Positions 24,656 through 37,450 of a DNA stretch of 64,000 nucleotides are shown one piece after another. Each line of letters starts with the position of its first letter. Position 1 is the first letter of the stretch. A program made the position numbers and the translations under genes. The DNA comes from Campylorhamphus procurvoides (Eukaryota; Chordata; Aves; Passeriformes; Dendrocolaptidae), in contig WBMV01000268.1 of assembly GCA_013396655.1 (NCBI GenBank), forward strand, positions 558,001 through 622,000. The letters run 5' to 3'. The notes under the pieces are model-generated. The model saw only the letters and a list, made by a program, of their open reading frames with translations, did no database searches and was not told the DNA's origin.

Positions 24656-27600
24656 AGCTCGTCCCTGCACAGCTCCCCACTTGCGCGGGCAGCACATGTG
24701 GCTCTGGCACACGCAGCCCTTCAAGGGCTCCACATGCAGCTTTCGAGGCCTTCTCCATGGGGAAAAGGAGCTTTGCCCCCTGCCAGGGCTGGGTCGTTTG
24801 CCCTTCCACATATTTCCCTCTCCGGAGCAGGAATGAGATACTCTCACACCTCCTCGTCCCTGCCCTGGCCCTGCGTGCCCTGCAGGACCTCCTGCCCGCA
24901 GCTCTCCCACCTTGGCAGCTCTCCTGGCAGGTTGGTTTGCCCAAGCAGCTCCAGCCAGGCATCACTGTTCTCACTTTGCTAATGAAATGCCTGGGTTTTA
25001 GTTGGAAACTGAGTGGGCGGATGACACTAATTTTTCATGCAAATAGTATTCCTGCCAGGAAACAAGCCCGGTTATTTTGCCCAAAACAAGTCACATTCCT
25101 AAGGAAGATTTTCCACCAGAATAGGCCCGGGTTTGAATTTGTAATGATATGCTAAAAACCTTGCAGTTCAAGTTGTTTTGCTTCTGATTGTGCAGGTTGT
25201 TCACGCCCAGGCCCCAGCCTCTGTCACAGATGGGCAGGTGAGGTCTCCCCAGTCGGGCCTCCAGCTCTAGCCATGCCCCTAAATCTTTCAAAAGTCTCTC
25301 GTTCTCAGCAGAAATCGCCTATATTCTTGTTACTCTGCATGTTTCTCGTAGTTATTTTCTCTGTCTTTTCTATTTTTCTCTATTTACTTAGAAATGTTAT
25401 TGTTTATAGAAAATGGCCTTCCTGGAAGTTGCTGTACAAAATGATTGTCTGCTTTCTTCTGAATTACGTAGCACCAGCACACAAATCTCCCAACAGCATG
25501 TGAAAATATGGGGGACTTAAGCCACATACCATATTGCTGAGGTATGCTGAGATAATATTTATCCGAAAGGCGGAAAAATGGAGATACAGATCGTTTAGTC
25601 AGAAATCACTGAGGGAATCTTGTACAGGCAGGGCAGACTACATTTCCCATGGCTTCTCAGCTCATTATTCTCTATGTAATGCCATTGGCCAAATGCTTTG
25701 GTTCACCTTTTGCCCCAATGTTTTATGGAATGGATAAGATAGATAAAGGAAAAAGCTCCTGCAGGTGAATTGTGTTGGCATGCATACTAAATAGCCTCAA
25801 AATGAAAGTGGCAGAGGTCTCATAGTTCAGGGCATTTCCAGCTGGAGGGAACTGAACACTCGTGACTGTCTCTTTACATCTGCAGGTATTGTATTAAAAA
25901 TACCTGCAGCCCACCCACAGTGAGTGGAATCCTGTGGCATAATTAGGTTCTCACAATTTATGTACACCAGACTTACAAACTAAGCTAACAATGAAACTTC
26001 AACAATTATGGAAAAGGTCACTATTTCTTATCCAAAAGTATCCAGTGCAATTTTTTTCAGCTGACACAGGTACAAGGTTAATGTAATAAGCATGCTCAAG
26101 CCAAATTTGTACCTTGGCAGCATCCTCCTGCATTTGTTTCACAGAGCATCTTTTTCTGGACGGGCCCCAGTACAGCAAAGCTTATCCACATCATGCTGTC
26201 CATGCCCATAAAATCCTGCTAAGTCAGTGCCTCCAGTTCACCATGTGAGCTGTGCTGAAAACTCGGTGGGGAGTAGCAGCCAAAAGAAGACCAGACCCAG
26301 GATCATACTGTAGACCTTTTCAGGGTTATTTATCTTCTGACTCCTGTGTGCCATTAGACATTTGCTGATGCCTGACTGCATCCAGTCCTCTCTCTTCCAC
26401 ATTGAAAATGAAATAGCAGATTAAAAATTTTGGCAGAAGTGCTCCTGAGCTTAATGTTAGGTACACGGGTGGGTTGGTATTCACAGTTTTGAGACCATAA
26501 TGACAAAGATTTGTTATCCACATTGGGGTTAAACAGGAAGTAATAAATTTTGGTACTATAGTAAAACTATTCTATTCTGTTCTGTTCTAAGTTATGGTTA
26601 TTGCAATCCTACAGTATTACACACTTATTTTCCATATTAAATATTTCACTCCAATTCCAGACTCTCGGCAATTGATATAGCAAGTGATGTTTAAATTCTT
26701 GCCATGTTTTATGCAAGTTGCCTGATTTGTATCCATTCAAATGTAAAGCACATAAAAGACATATGTGCTATTTCTTTAACAGCAGATTTTTCTCTGTGTT
26801 CCCCATTTCCTGAAAGCATAAAACCCTTCTGTCAAAAGGAGCTTTCATTTTGGGTTTTCCCATCTTGACCAATGTAAACGAGCAGTGTGCTGTGCTGTAC
26901 GCTTAACTTCGCTGCACCAGGAAACTTAAATCTCCTGCTTTTCCTTGCTTATAATGTGGATTACCTCTACCTTCCGACATCCTATCTGTCATCTTGATTG
27001 ATTAACTTGAATAAATAAGGGCACAATAGTTCCCTTTTTTAATTGTCCAAGTCCATAACTAAACTGCCAATGTCTTGTTTATATAAAGCAGTATAAGCTA
27101 AATGGTAACATTGCCAGATTTGTCCAATCTCCCAGCTAATGAATGACATTTTTCCAAAGGTCCCCTCTCCTCATACTCCTCAGTCAGCATGCCTACAGGT
27201 AGGACCTGCAGTAGAGCACCGTGTCTCTCCTGGGGCTCCAATACCACAGGTACCAACCATCTCTGGTCACCTCCTGATCAGCTGCAGATGTTTCCAGAGA
27301 GGGGACAAACTACAAGGCAGGGAAGCAGGGAGGGAGTTCACAGCTCTGGTGCCCTCTCTGTGCTTAGACAAGGACTGCTAAGAACATCCCTCCCTGGCAG
27401 CCAGCCCTGGTTATGGCTGTTACACTCTCACCACCTCCATTCTGCTGCCATATGACTCAGCACCATGAGCTTCATTCACTGGGCAACCAAACAAAAACCC
27501 ACGTTTGGAAGGGTGAGTGCTCTGACTGACATGCACACGCACACTGCACAGATGGTGAAGCTGCGCATAGAGCTCCTTTAAGCATGAGAAGCTGCCTAAA

Positions 27601-28356
27601 ATCACTGAGCTGTACACAACCTGAATGAGCCAAACGGACTCCACTTAGGAGTCAGAGCCCTGTGCTTTGACCTTTGTATGTTTGCAGATAGGTTGTACTG
27701 GCAGTGCCTATGCTGTACTAGTTCGTTTTGAAATATCCAATTGAAATAGGCCACTTAAAATAGAAGAGACCTCACTTCAAATTTTTTAACTGTGATAATT
27801 TGCCAGTGCTAAATAAGCCAATTTATTCAAAGATTTGACTTGTTAGTTGCTTATTTCTTTGACATGTTGAATATGTCATTTAGTTTGGAAAAGAGATTCT
27901 GTTGAGTAACAGACGTAACATGGTTTCATCAAGACAGGCAATAATAAATGAGTCACTGATTTCTGATTAATCTGTGTGAACTAGACTAATTGTACCATGA
28001 CTGCTAGAAGGTTTCAAAAAAAATTACTAAGTTTTGTCAAGATAGGCATCTGACCTGGGCACCTGCTGACCGTTATGGAAGGCAGATATTCTTTCAGAAA
28101 CAGGCAGTGGAACATGAAATATGCAATTGCTATGAAAGAACAATACTGATGTCTTGTTCTGAAGGTCATTAAATCTCATTGTCTGCATAGTTCATGCTGT
28201 TTTATCAAATTCACACACACACAACATAATCGGCTAGCATACCATCTCATTAGTGACTATTGTTTTCTTGAATATATATATTAAATAAACTCTTTTTAGC
28301 CATATACAAGCCACAATTTATTCAGTGAATTTTGGAATGACATACCATGAAACCTA

Positions 28357-28530
28357 AATATATATGCAAATATGACATAATATATAATATAAGGAGGAAA
28401 AATTTATATCATATTCATTCATATGATAGTTTGAAAAGTTGAGGTATTTTGGCTCATGTAATTGACCACAGATTTTCTCTATAGCTTTCTGTTTGTCCGC
28501 ATGTGATAACTTCTTGTATTCCAGTATCTT
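28357..28530 (-). other. Exon-like open segment with strong 3' splice site
   Basis: On the minus strand a pyrimidine-rich acceptor (CCTTTTCTGTGTCAG, AG at 28532-28531) precedes an open segment beginning KILEYKKLSHADKQKAIEKI. It stays open for 58 codons to a stop at 28356-28354. The first about 35 residues look like an ordinary charged alpha-helical protein. The remainder is AT-driven and less convincing. I do not recognise the product, and no partner exon was found. It could be a lone exon of an unannotated transcript, a decayed gene remnant, or chance. No known gene lies between KIF21A and ABCD2 in human. Confidence 0.25.
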
Positions 28531-31500
28531 CTGACACAGAAAAGGTAATTGGACTCCTATGCAATTGGGTTTCATGAGCTCTTGGTGATGGAAATTAAGT
28601 CAGCAACATTCATGCATCAGCAATAATCACTCTATCTAATGAACATTAATGTATACAGTGCTTCTAGGCTTCTACTTGGCAGTGAAACTTCTGTTTGCAT
28701 TTTCTGTATGATGCCTTGGGCTTACAAGAATCATGGGCTTTTCCACTGATTTATTTTAAAAGTTCTTCACTACAAACAAAAATAAACTTACAAAAACTGT
28801 TACATCGTGATTTTTAAGCAACTTTCTAGAAGCAGTTTTTTTCTTCTCTTACTGTCTTCTCATTTCAAACTGCAGGTCTTGGAAAACAGTCAAGCCTAAA
28901 AAGACATTTCAAATGCTTTCCAGTTTCTTCCCATCACTCACTGAGACTTTTGATTAAATAACAATGAGGAAAGAAAAGTGATAAACCACTCTAAACTGGC
29001 AGGCTCAAATGTGCAACAGGGGAGCCTCTGCTTCCAATAACTGTGGAAAGGAAAGCAAGCTTCTGAAGGAAAGTATCACTTGGCTCATGACAGTATGGGG
29101 GGAAGTAACCTCAAAGTTGAGAAGGAAAAAAGAAGTGCAAGGTAATGTTTATGTAATCAGAATAACACCAGATAGGGAAAGGAAACAGACTGGTTTAGTA
29201 CAGATGTGTGTGGAGAGAAGGCAGAGAAACCAGAAAGGAGAGGGTGGAGAAGGAAGAGGGATCTCTAGAGTCAAAGTCAAGCAAGGGCTCTGCAGGGTTG
29301 TTTTGGGAGCTGATCAGCACAAAAGGAAAAGCAGCATGCATCAGACACCTCTGAAGCGAGAAGAAAGGAGGTGAGTTTTTCCATCCACCTTCCAGAAAAT
29401 GAACGACCTGTAGAGCAGAAAATATAAGGAAAAGAAACACACGATAAAGGGATCAAATCCGGAGCCAAGTAGAATATTCAATATGAATAGAGCTGCTAGC
29501 TATACCATTACACTGGATGAAGAAAGAAAGAATTTTATTACATACTAGTGCTTTTTACTCACAAAAATTTTACTTTATATCATTGTTAACAAAGCAGCAC
29601 CATTTTCTTCTGCTCCTGGCAGCCCAGATTGGTTGTGCGATATGACAAAAACATGCTTATATCCATACATTTATTCATCTTTCTTCTGAGCCCAAGGACT
29701 GGTATAGTTTGTACAACTATAACTGCTGCTGTGTGCAATAAGAAAGTTGTATCAGGGTAAATATTTTGATATGATTATACACATTGTATTATATCCCACG
29801 TAATGCACATATACATTAGATCCCCACTGAAAAAGCACTGCTAGACTAAAAGAAAATGCATGAAAGAGAACAGGGCTAAAACACATGTCTGTGGAAAACT
29901 TCTTCTATGTGATCTTGAACAGACTCATGACTCAAATCAGTGGATATCACTAAGGATTAACATGCCTTTTATGTCCCTGCTTTAAGGATTTGTTGGATAA
30001 CTGAAAGTTGTGATCAGCTGTTTTGCAGTAAAATCTTGCAAATTCACCCTGGCAACTTCAGGTATTAAAGGAAGAATCTGAATAATGGAGATGAGGGGAA
30101 AAAGATCAGAAAGTAGCCTTTACAACAATGCATTTTAGTTTAATCAATTATGATAACACTATTCAGAACAGTATGAAGAAGAAATTAACTCAAGTCTTAG
30201 GAGGACAAGACCTTCCTGGATCTTTAGGTTGTTAAAAATTTTTTGAGATTAGCCGAGTCCTGTAGTTTTTTGCAAGGGACTGAAACCTGTGGGATTAAGT
30301 CAGAGTCGGAGTCTTGTGCTTCTGAACCTGATCCTTGGTCCTGATTCACTAATGCCTTGAAATAAATCCAACATGATCAGGATGGCTGTTATGCTTTCTT
30401 CATGTTATTGCAAAAGATGACAAAATATCTTCAAAGTACCAGAGTAGCAGCCAGCTGTTTCACAGATCTTAACTGAAGCTTGTACAGCTCCTTCCCTTTC
30501 TTGTATGGAGAAACTGAGGCAAGAAGGACATGTGAATCGCAGATGCCCGTAGAAGAAATGGTTGTCAAAACCAGTATTAGGGCTGACTCTTGTGGCTGTG
30601 CAAACACTATTAGACCACACCTTAATGAGATGAATTATTAATACAAAAGCTGCACGGGAAATTAATTTCTGCTGCCTCTCACCCAAACCAGCTGTTCAGA
30701 CTTGAATGTGTCACAGTTGCACAACACAAATTTTGCCTTAAGGATACAGTTACCCAACACGATGGATTTTTCATAATGTCCCTCCCAACAGTATGCTCAT
30801 CCTTCCCCTGTCCTTCCCACTTCCCCCATCACCACCATGATTTCAATTTTCAAGCCTTGTGGAAGCTACTGAGTGATGGGAGTCCTGTATGTGTGTAGTG
30901 ACCACAGACAGCATTAGCTGTTGCAGGACGGCATCCTCTGGGCAGCCTCGCCAATCTGCCCTACATAAGAGAGAAAAAAATTACATCAAAGCCCTAGCAC
31001 ATTCCAGATGAAATGAATGTTAAGTTCCCCATCTCTGGTAAAATACTCAGATGAAATTAGTTCCAGTCAGGAAATTTTCTGTTTCTCTACAGAGCCTGCT
31101 AATGACTACTACCTGATGTTAGTTGCTGACCAGTTCTTTGATTACTCTGGGTAAACACCTTATTTTCTTGTGCTGTTCTCTCAGGCTTCCTCTTACTTTC
31201 TCTACATATTCATTAGACATGCTCTGCCTAAGACCTAGATGGTGAGCTTGTTGGCTTAGAGCTTGTTGTACAATTTTTTACAATGAAGGCCTATTTCCTA
31301 ATTGCCATCCTTAGGCATTACCACAATAAAAACAATAAATAGTAATAACAAAAAACGAAGGATGGAAGGTGGGTGAAGACATGACTAATTATCTAGCCAA
31401 TACTTGAACCACAAGCCACAGGTAGCATGGGATCTTGGGGAACAGCAAGTGGGTGGAGAGTCATCTGAACAACAGAGGGCTGGGCGGGTAAAGAATAGGT

Positions 31501-32114
31501 CTTGCAAGACAAAACTCAGCACCCTTATTTTGATAGCATCATGGAATTTATAAATTAAGGGATGACAGCTGTAGATTAAGCATGGCACAGGTTGCTTTAC
31601 TCTCTATGTCTGTGCAACCTGGCTTGGCACTGTCACACAGACTCATGAAAAAAGAATAGTTAGTTGAAATGGTGATATAACAAGCTGGGAGATGTGAAAA
31701 GCAGAAGTTCCCAAACAAGGTTTGCAGAAGGACCACGTGCTGCACCATGGCAGCAGCAGGCAGGGCTGCAGTCCCAAGCTCTGCAGCAGGCTGTAAACCT
31801 CGCCCACCCTTCCCATGAGAGAACATGTGCCTCCATCTCTGGGCTGGGCTACATGAAGGTGGAGAAAAGGTGTTCATTTATCCAGGTAGCAATCATGGTC
31901 AAACAACCATTCCTCACCTTCTCCTGGAAAAATGAAAAAAACTGAGCCTTGTTTTCCTCAATATTTATTAGAATTCATTTTTGTACCACTTACTCTGTGT
32001 GTATCACTTGGAAACCCTTAGGCTAAAGGATGATGCTCTCAACAGTGACAGGCTGAATCTTATTTAAATTTATATTTATGGACAGGGAGCATTTATATAG
32101 TTGCTCCTGAAATG

Positions 32115-32245
32115 GAAGAACACTTCTTTGCACAGCAGGCAATGGACTTCCAGAATTCATTGCCACAGGAGGTTGGGAAAGCAGGCTATTAGCAGGTATA
32201 AAAAGGGATTAAACAAGATTTGTGAACAATGCCTCTATTAAGAGA
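32115..32245 (+). mobile_element. CR1/L3-like LINE 3' fragment, plus orientation
   Basis: The phrase 'ccagaattcattgccacaggaggttgggaaagcag' followed by 'tataaaaagggattaaacaag' matches the tail of the reverse-transcriptase reading frame and the following region of old amniote CR1/L3 elements (consensus pattern 'aactcattgccacaggaggttgtg... aaaagggattagacaaat'). It is diverged, and the ends are not defined. Confidence 0.6.
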
Positions 32246-34430
32246 TAATAAAAGGAACAGGCAGTTCCAATGTCTGTGAGCTTAGGAGACTGGACCAGAG
32301 GAAGAGGCCAGGTACATGTGCTCTCCCTGAACAGTATATCCTATTGCCACTCCTCAGGCTTTGCTCTCTGGATCTTGCTTCCCTGTCTCAGTCAAGGTTG
32401 TGCTGGGATTGTGGGGTTCTTCAAAACCTGTGGCCCAACCAGGGCACATGGCCAGCACCCATGAAGCTACCCCAGTGCCATCTTGGGCAGCTATAGCACC
32501 TGTAGTACTTTCCTTAATACTCTAATGAGTTAAGCCCTGAGTGGTGCTGCTCTCACCAGAGAGACCAGTAACCAGCATGGTGTAGTTGGAAAGGAATTAC
32601 AAAGAATTGGCTTTAACAAACCATTCACTGAGGCTCAGAAGAATATAGGTGGAGGAAGACAAAAAATTCTGATAATATAGTATGAGTTTGATAATTGTTT
32701 GGGATAGCACCAAAGGGGCTCACTCTCCAAAAAGTGCATGAAAACAGATACTCCTTAATTTCAGGGGTGACACCAAAAGGAAGAGTGGATGTCAAACTAG
32801 CCATGACTTTGTAGCTGTCTTTTTTTTCCAGCTGAAGGCTCCAATTCCACTTAATTACTCCTTCTGAGTACTTCTACTGCCTTTCTCTGGACTCTTCCAG
32901 CTCTGACAACTCCTGCCTGACGTCAGGAGATTGGACTGGAGCTACACTCAAGATTGGGCTGCACCATGGATTACTCCCCTAACACAAGAATGTCCTCTGT
33001 TTTCCCCAGTTCTTTTGCAAGTCCTGAGATTTTGTTTGTGTGTTTGACTGGCACTGAGCTGACATTTGTTATCCACCACCTAACACCTTCTTCCTATATG
33101 GTAATAATGACATTTTTTTTTGGTTTGTTTTCCCTGTAAAATGAACGACCACTTTCTCCTCTGCCTTTGCGCTCTGAATTTCATTCACCACTTGTTATCA
33201 CTGAGTCATTCTGTATTAGGAGATTCTTCTAGATCTTTTCATAACTATTAAAGTTATTTTCCCATTGTCTGGCTTTTCATGGAAAATGTAGATCTTAGCA
33301 AATGTTCTTACAAGGCTCTGCTAATCAAAGCCTTGATTAATTTGAGGATGTTTATAGAGAAATAACAGGAACAAGGAAGACCTGTAATATATGATAGACT
33401 GATACAAGGGAAAGGACTTAAAATAACTACTTGTGTGTATGTGTGTGTGCATCCCTGGCTAAATAATAGCCACGGAGCACATAACTAAAGAACAGAAATA
33501 TATGAAGGGAAGGAATGAAGAGTGACTTAAGGTGGAACACCGTGATTGAGAATACAAAAGCAAAGAGAATCTCACGAATAAATTTCATTCAAGTGGTCTA
33601 TGAACATATCCAAGCAAATTTCTTTTGGGAAGAAAGACATCTCTTGCCACTGGGACACTGCAAATAGTAATGGTAAAAAAAGGACCAGGAGCAACAGCAG
33701 TGAACACTCACAGAAATGTACTGCATGATCTTATTTATATCTCTGGGCTTATGAATTATGAACAATCAACACAAGAAAGGACTCTTGTTTGCTTTAGGTT
33801 TTTGTTTTTGAGTTTTGTGTTCTTCGAGTGAAGTCCTACTGTTACAAATGGGGCAGTGTCATGAAAAAGTACATTTCCTTCACAACCATTGAATAGTAAT
33901 TTAGCACAGAAAAGAGCACCACCTAGTGCTAAATGCTATTTGTTGATGCTGAGGTGTCTCCATATACTCTTATCTTCTGGATGTCTTGATTTCAGTGTTT
34001 TCCTGCAGTTTATCCATCTAGAGAGGAATTAATCCTTAGCACCAGTAAGCATCCCGACTCCTGATAAGAGCAGCTGGTTCATCAAGAGCTCAACATCTCT
34101 CAGAATTTTGTGCACATTAAGGTAATGCCTTAGGCACCTAGTTAACATAATTATGGTTATTTGTCTGATTCATTCAGGCCAGATTCTACTACCCTTACTC
34201 ACACAGTGGGGTTATGTGCTCCACAGGTATGTCTCCCTGCTTTCACTGGAGTGAAAATTAATCAACACTTATAGGATAGGCTTAAGAAACCAGAAGACCA
34301 GACTTCTAACACTTGCACTTTTAAAAATAGGAGATTCATTACATTTACTGTCTGATCCCACATTCACATTAAATTTTCAAGCTTTTCTTAGCGTTGTGAA
34401 AGCTGTACACTGTTTTATTTATTTGCCTGT

Positions 34431-34488
34431 TGTGGTTTTTTTGTTTGTTTTATTTTATCGGGTTTTGTTAGGTTGGTTGGTTTTAGTT
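34431..34488. repeat. T-rich (GTTT)-like tract
   Basis: T runs with GTTT, TTTTATTTTATCGGG and GGTTGGTT units form low-complexity sequence in the intergenic region, similar in character to 9366-9407 on the same strand. Confidence 0.6.
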
Positions 34489-37450
34489 AAAATATCCTGG
34501 AGGCAGGTCTTCAAAAAACTCATTGCTTTATGTAAGAGTGGACTTCATTATCATGATGATAGATCATAGGTAACCTTAATTATGTTTTCAGTATTTATGG
34601 TTAAAATCCACTCTTGTTGGCTTTGTTTTCTTCTGGTTATCAAACATTATATTAGTGTTCCTATTTTTGGTCTTCAAGGCCTTCCACTTTGTATCAAAGC
34701 ATTGAGTTTTCTGTCATAATGCAATTAAAATTTCAAAAGAAGGCAAGAAACAGGTAAATCAACTTAGAATGAGCCTGCATCAGCTATCGTTATGTATTAT
34801 TTAAATAGCTCCAGACTTGAAGATACATGTAGTATTGGTTAATTAATTTACATATTTACATATGGATGTCTATAGTAAAATGCCATTTAAATGTTCTACT
34901 TCATTTAAATTTGTGATCTTCAGTGACCCTGTGCTACTATGGCTATATTAAATTTCTGTAATAATGGAATTATTCCTTCTCCCCTTGAAATTTCAGTATT
35001 TATCACCATTTCAACAGGAAGATTATGAAACTCAGCTATTCAAATTCCTTCCACAGCCTCTGATTTGCAAAACATAGTTTAGCCCACAGAGCTTTTTATT
35101 TCTGTCCTTCTTGGACCTTCTACACACACAGAGCACAGGCCATTGAATAAGGGTAGTACAAAGTGTGAGTACTCAAAAAATATCCTTGTTGCCTGTGTGT
35201 GATATGTGATTCATGTGCATTAATGTTTCGAAGACCATGTGTCTGCAGGGCTCTAATCCTCTTAAAGCTACAGGAGTGCACACCAGTGCCAATACCAGTG
35301 CCAGGGTAGCTGCAAAGGCTGCAGTCTGGGCACTGCTGGTGCTCACCTCTGCTACAGACATGGCAGGATCATTCCCAGCTCCTGCTGGGCCTCCATGGAC
35401 ACCAACATGATTCAGGACATCTGTAACCATGCTGGTTCCCTCTCCTGCTGGGCAGGTCTCACCTTTTATTGGCAAAGAATTAAAACTGCTCTGTATCTTC
35501 TGTGCTCTGGATCTCAGGATTTAGAGTCTCATCTGCACCCTGTACAGACCTCAGCAGGTGAAGGGGCTTTCTCTCCCCAGTCTTTTGAAAATACTTGTGT
35601 ACTATCATATGAAAGACACACTTTTTATGTCAACATCCCATGGTTCTGAAGTAAAAACATTATAGTGCACGGATACATGTTCATCTGATCACAGATACCT
35701 AAGACTTACATCTGTAGCTGTTTGCATCAGTTTCTGGTTCATGGGAACCACCAGCCTGGTATGCTGTGTCATATTCTAAGGATGCAGTGCTCCCTCTACA
35801 AGTACACACCCAAGATATGCAAAGGGACTCCCAAGAGCTGATCCTGCAGTGATACAGGAGCTGTGCAGAGCTGAACATCCACAGCTGGGCTGGGGCTTGC
35901 TGAAGACACCATCCTGCCCTGCTGTGTCCAAGAAACATCAATCCCCATGGCTGCACTGCTTACTGTGGGTGACCAGTGGATGTCATCAGGGATCTTCAAG
36001 GGACATAATTTTAAAATGAGATCATGATATAAAATACTTTGGAAAGGGCTGGCATTGTTTTTGCACATTTTCTGTAGTAACAACTGTGGGGAGCATGAGA
36101 GAGTAGGGAGTAGGGAGTGTTATCTCGTTGCACGTGGGTTTAATTCTGTCACCCTGCTCAGCATCTATTCATAGCTACATTAGTGATGGTGTAATTAAGT
36201 AATTAGTAGGAGGTAATTGTTAAAAATATGGTATTGCAACTACAGTGAATTAAATAGCATGTGTACTTCTAACTGAGAGAGTTATGAGTTCATGCTTTTT
36301 CTCCTCAGGAAACAAACAAATCCCTACAAAATGAAACCAAACCCATCAATTTAAAGCCAATTTATACTGTGCTATGAGTAAACCAGGAACAATAAGAGAC
36401 TCTGGCAACTGCATAAAGCTTGGGTTTATGGCCTCATGGAAGGAGAAGAGTGTGTAGCCATATGTTAATGACACCCAGAAATAGGTAAGATCCTGCTGTC
36501 ACCAAGAGCCTGATGCTCTGCCCTCCCCAGACTGGCACCTTGACTTTTGTTTTAGAAGGAAGCCAAGGTCACCAATCCTACCCTTTAAACTGAGTGGTGC
36601 TGGACTCTCTTTACACCAGGGCAAGGAGAGGGCAAACCCTGTTGTGCTGGGCCTGGCAGCTGTTCAAGCCTCCTTCCCCTGCTTGCTGCACACACCAAAC
36701 CAGACGTTGCCAGGGTCTAGAGTAGCAAGCCCCTACCTCTTAAAAATTATATGTGTTTTAATGCCAATTTGGGAGGGTTGGTTTTCCCCTGGGGACCCCT
36801 TTCTTTTCCCACAACTTGAGAGCATGCTCACTGTCATGAAAGTTCAGCAAATGCGGGGCTAGTTGCAGGCAAGAAGCTGGAATCCAGCTGTGCTGTGGTG
36901 ATATCTTTTGCAGAAGCAAACAAATGGCATCTATTTAAAAAAATGTTACAGACCAAAGATATTTTTTCCCAGACTATTTGTTCCTAGTTATGGTTTTGTT
37001 CTGGGTTTTCAGCGAGCATATAATTACCATGAATTATATAGCAGAACAGGGTGTGTATAAGGCACACCTTGAGCAAGCAGGTTCTCATTGGCTTGAGCAA
37101 TGGCTTGAAAGGTGCTTGTTTCCCAAGAGCAGCTTCCAAATCCACGGTCTGGGAGGCCTCTGCACGAAATTGTTTTGGTTTAGAACTTTAAAAAGTGACA
37201 TATTGTACCTCCTGCAATGACAGGGCACTCTGTAGCTCTTGGATTAACTAACCATAGCCCCTCCTTATAGCAAACATAAAAACAGTACAGATCACAGATT
37301 AGAATTATATTAATACAGATACAGGGATTCACTGTCAATCATTTTTAACATGTCTAATAAATCCTTCTTTTCATGTTTGAGCAGGGTAAAGTACACATCT
37401 AGCAGATTGAGAGCAATCACCATATTTCAGTTTAGTCCTAAGATTAGTTA

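Larger units (their letters stand above)
24660..37450. other. Intergenic DNA between ABCD2 and KIF21A, KIF21A-proximal part
   Basis: No recognisable coding exon chain is present. The first 300 bases are GC-rich CpG-island shoulder, and the rest is ordinary AT-rich sequence. Noted inside are an octamer motif ATGCAAAT at 25037-25044, an exon-like segment near 28.4-28.5 kb, a purine-rich stretch around 29.09-29.27 kb, a CR1-like fragment near 32.1 kb and T-rich simple sequence near 34.43-34.49 kb. Enhancers for either neighbour could lie here but cannot be read directly. Confidence 0.7.

Noticed and set aside
24311..24982. Plus-strand open frame of 223 codons and a minus-strand one of 252 codons upstream of KIF21A.
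   Set aside because: They are produced by the 36-bp minisatellite and GC-rich DNA. The residue pattern is purely periodic, and no splice or family evidence exists.
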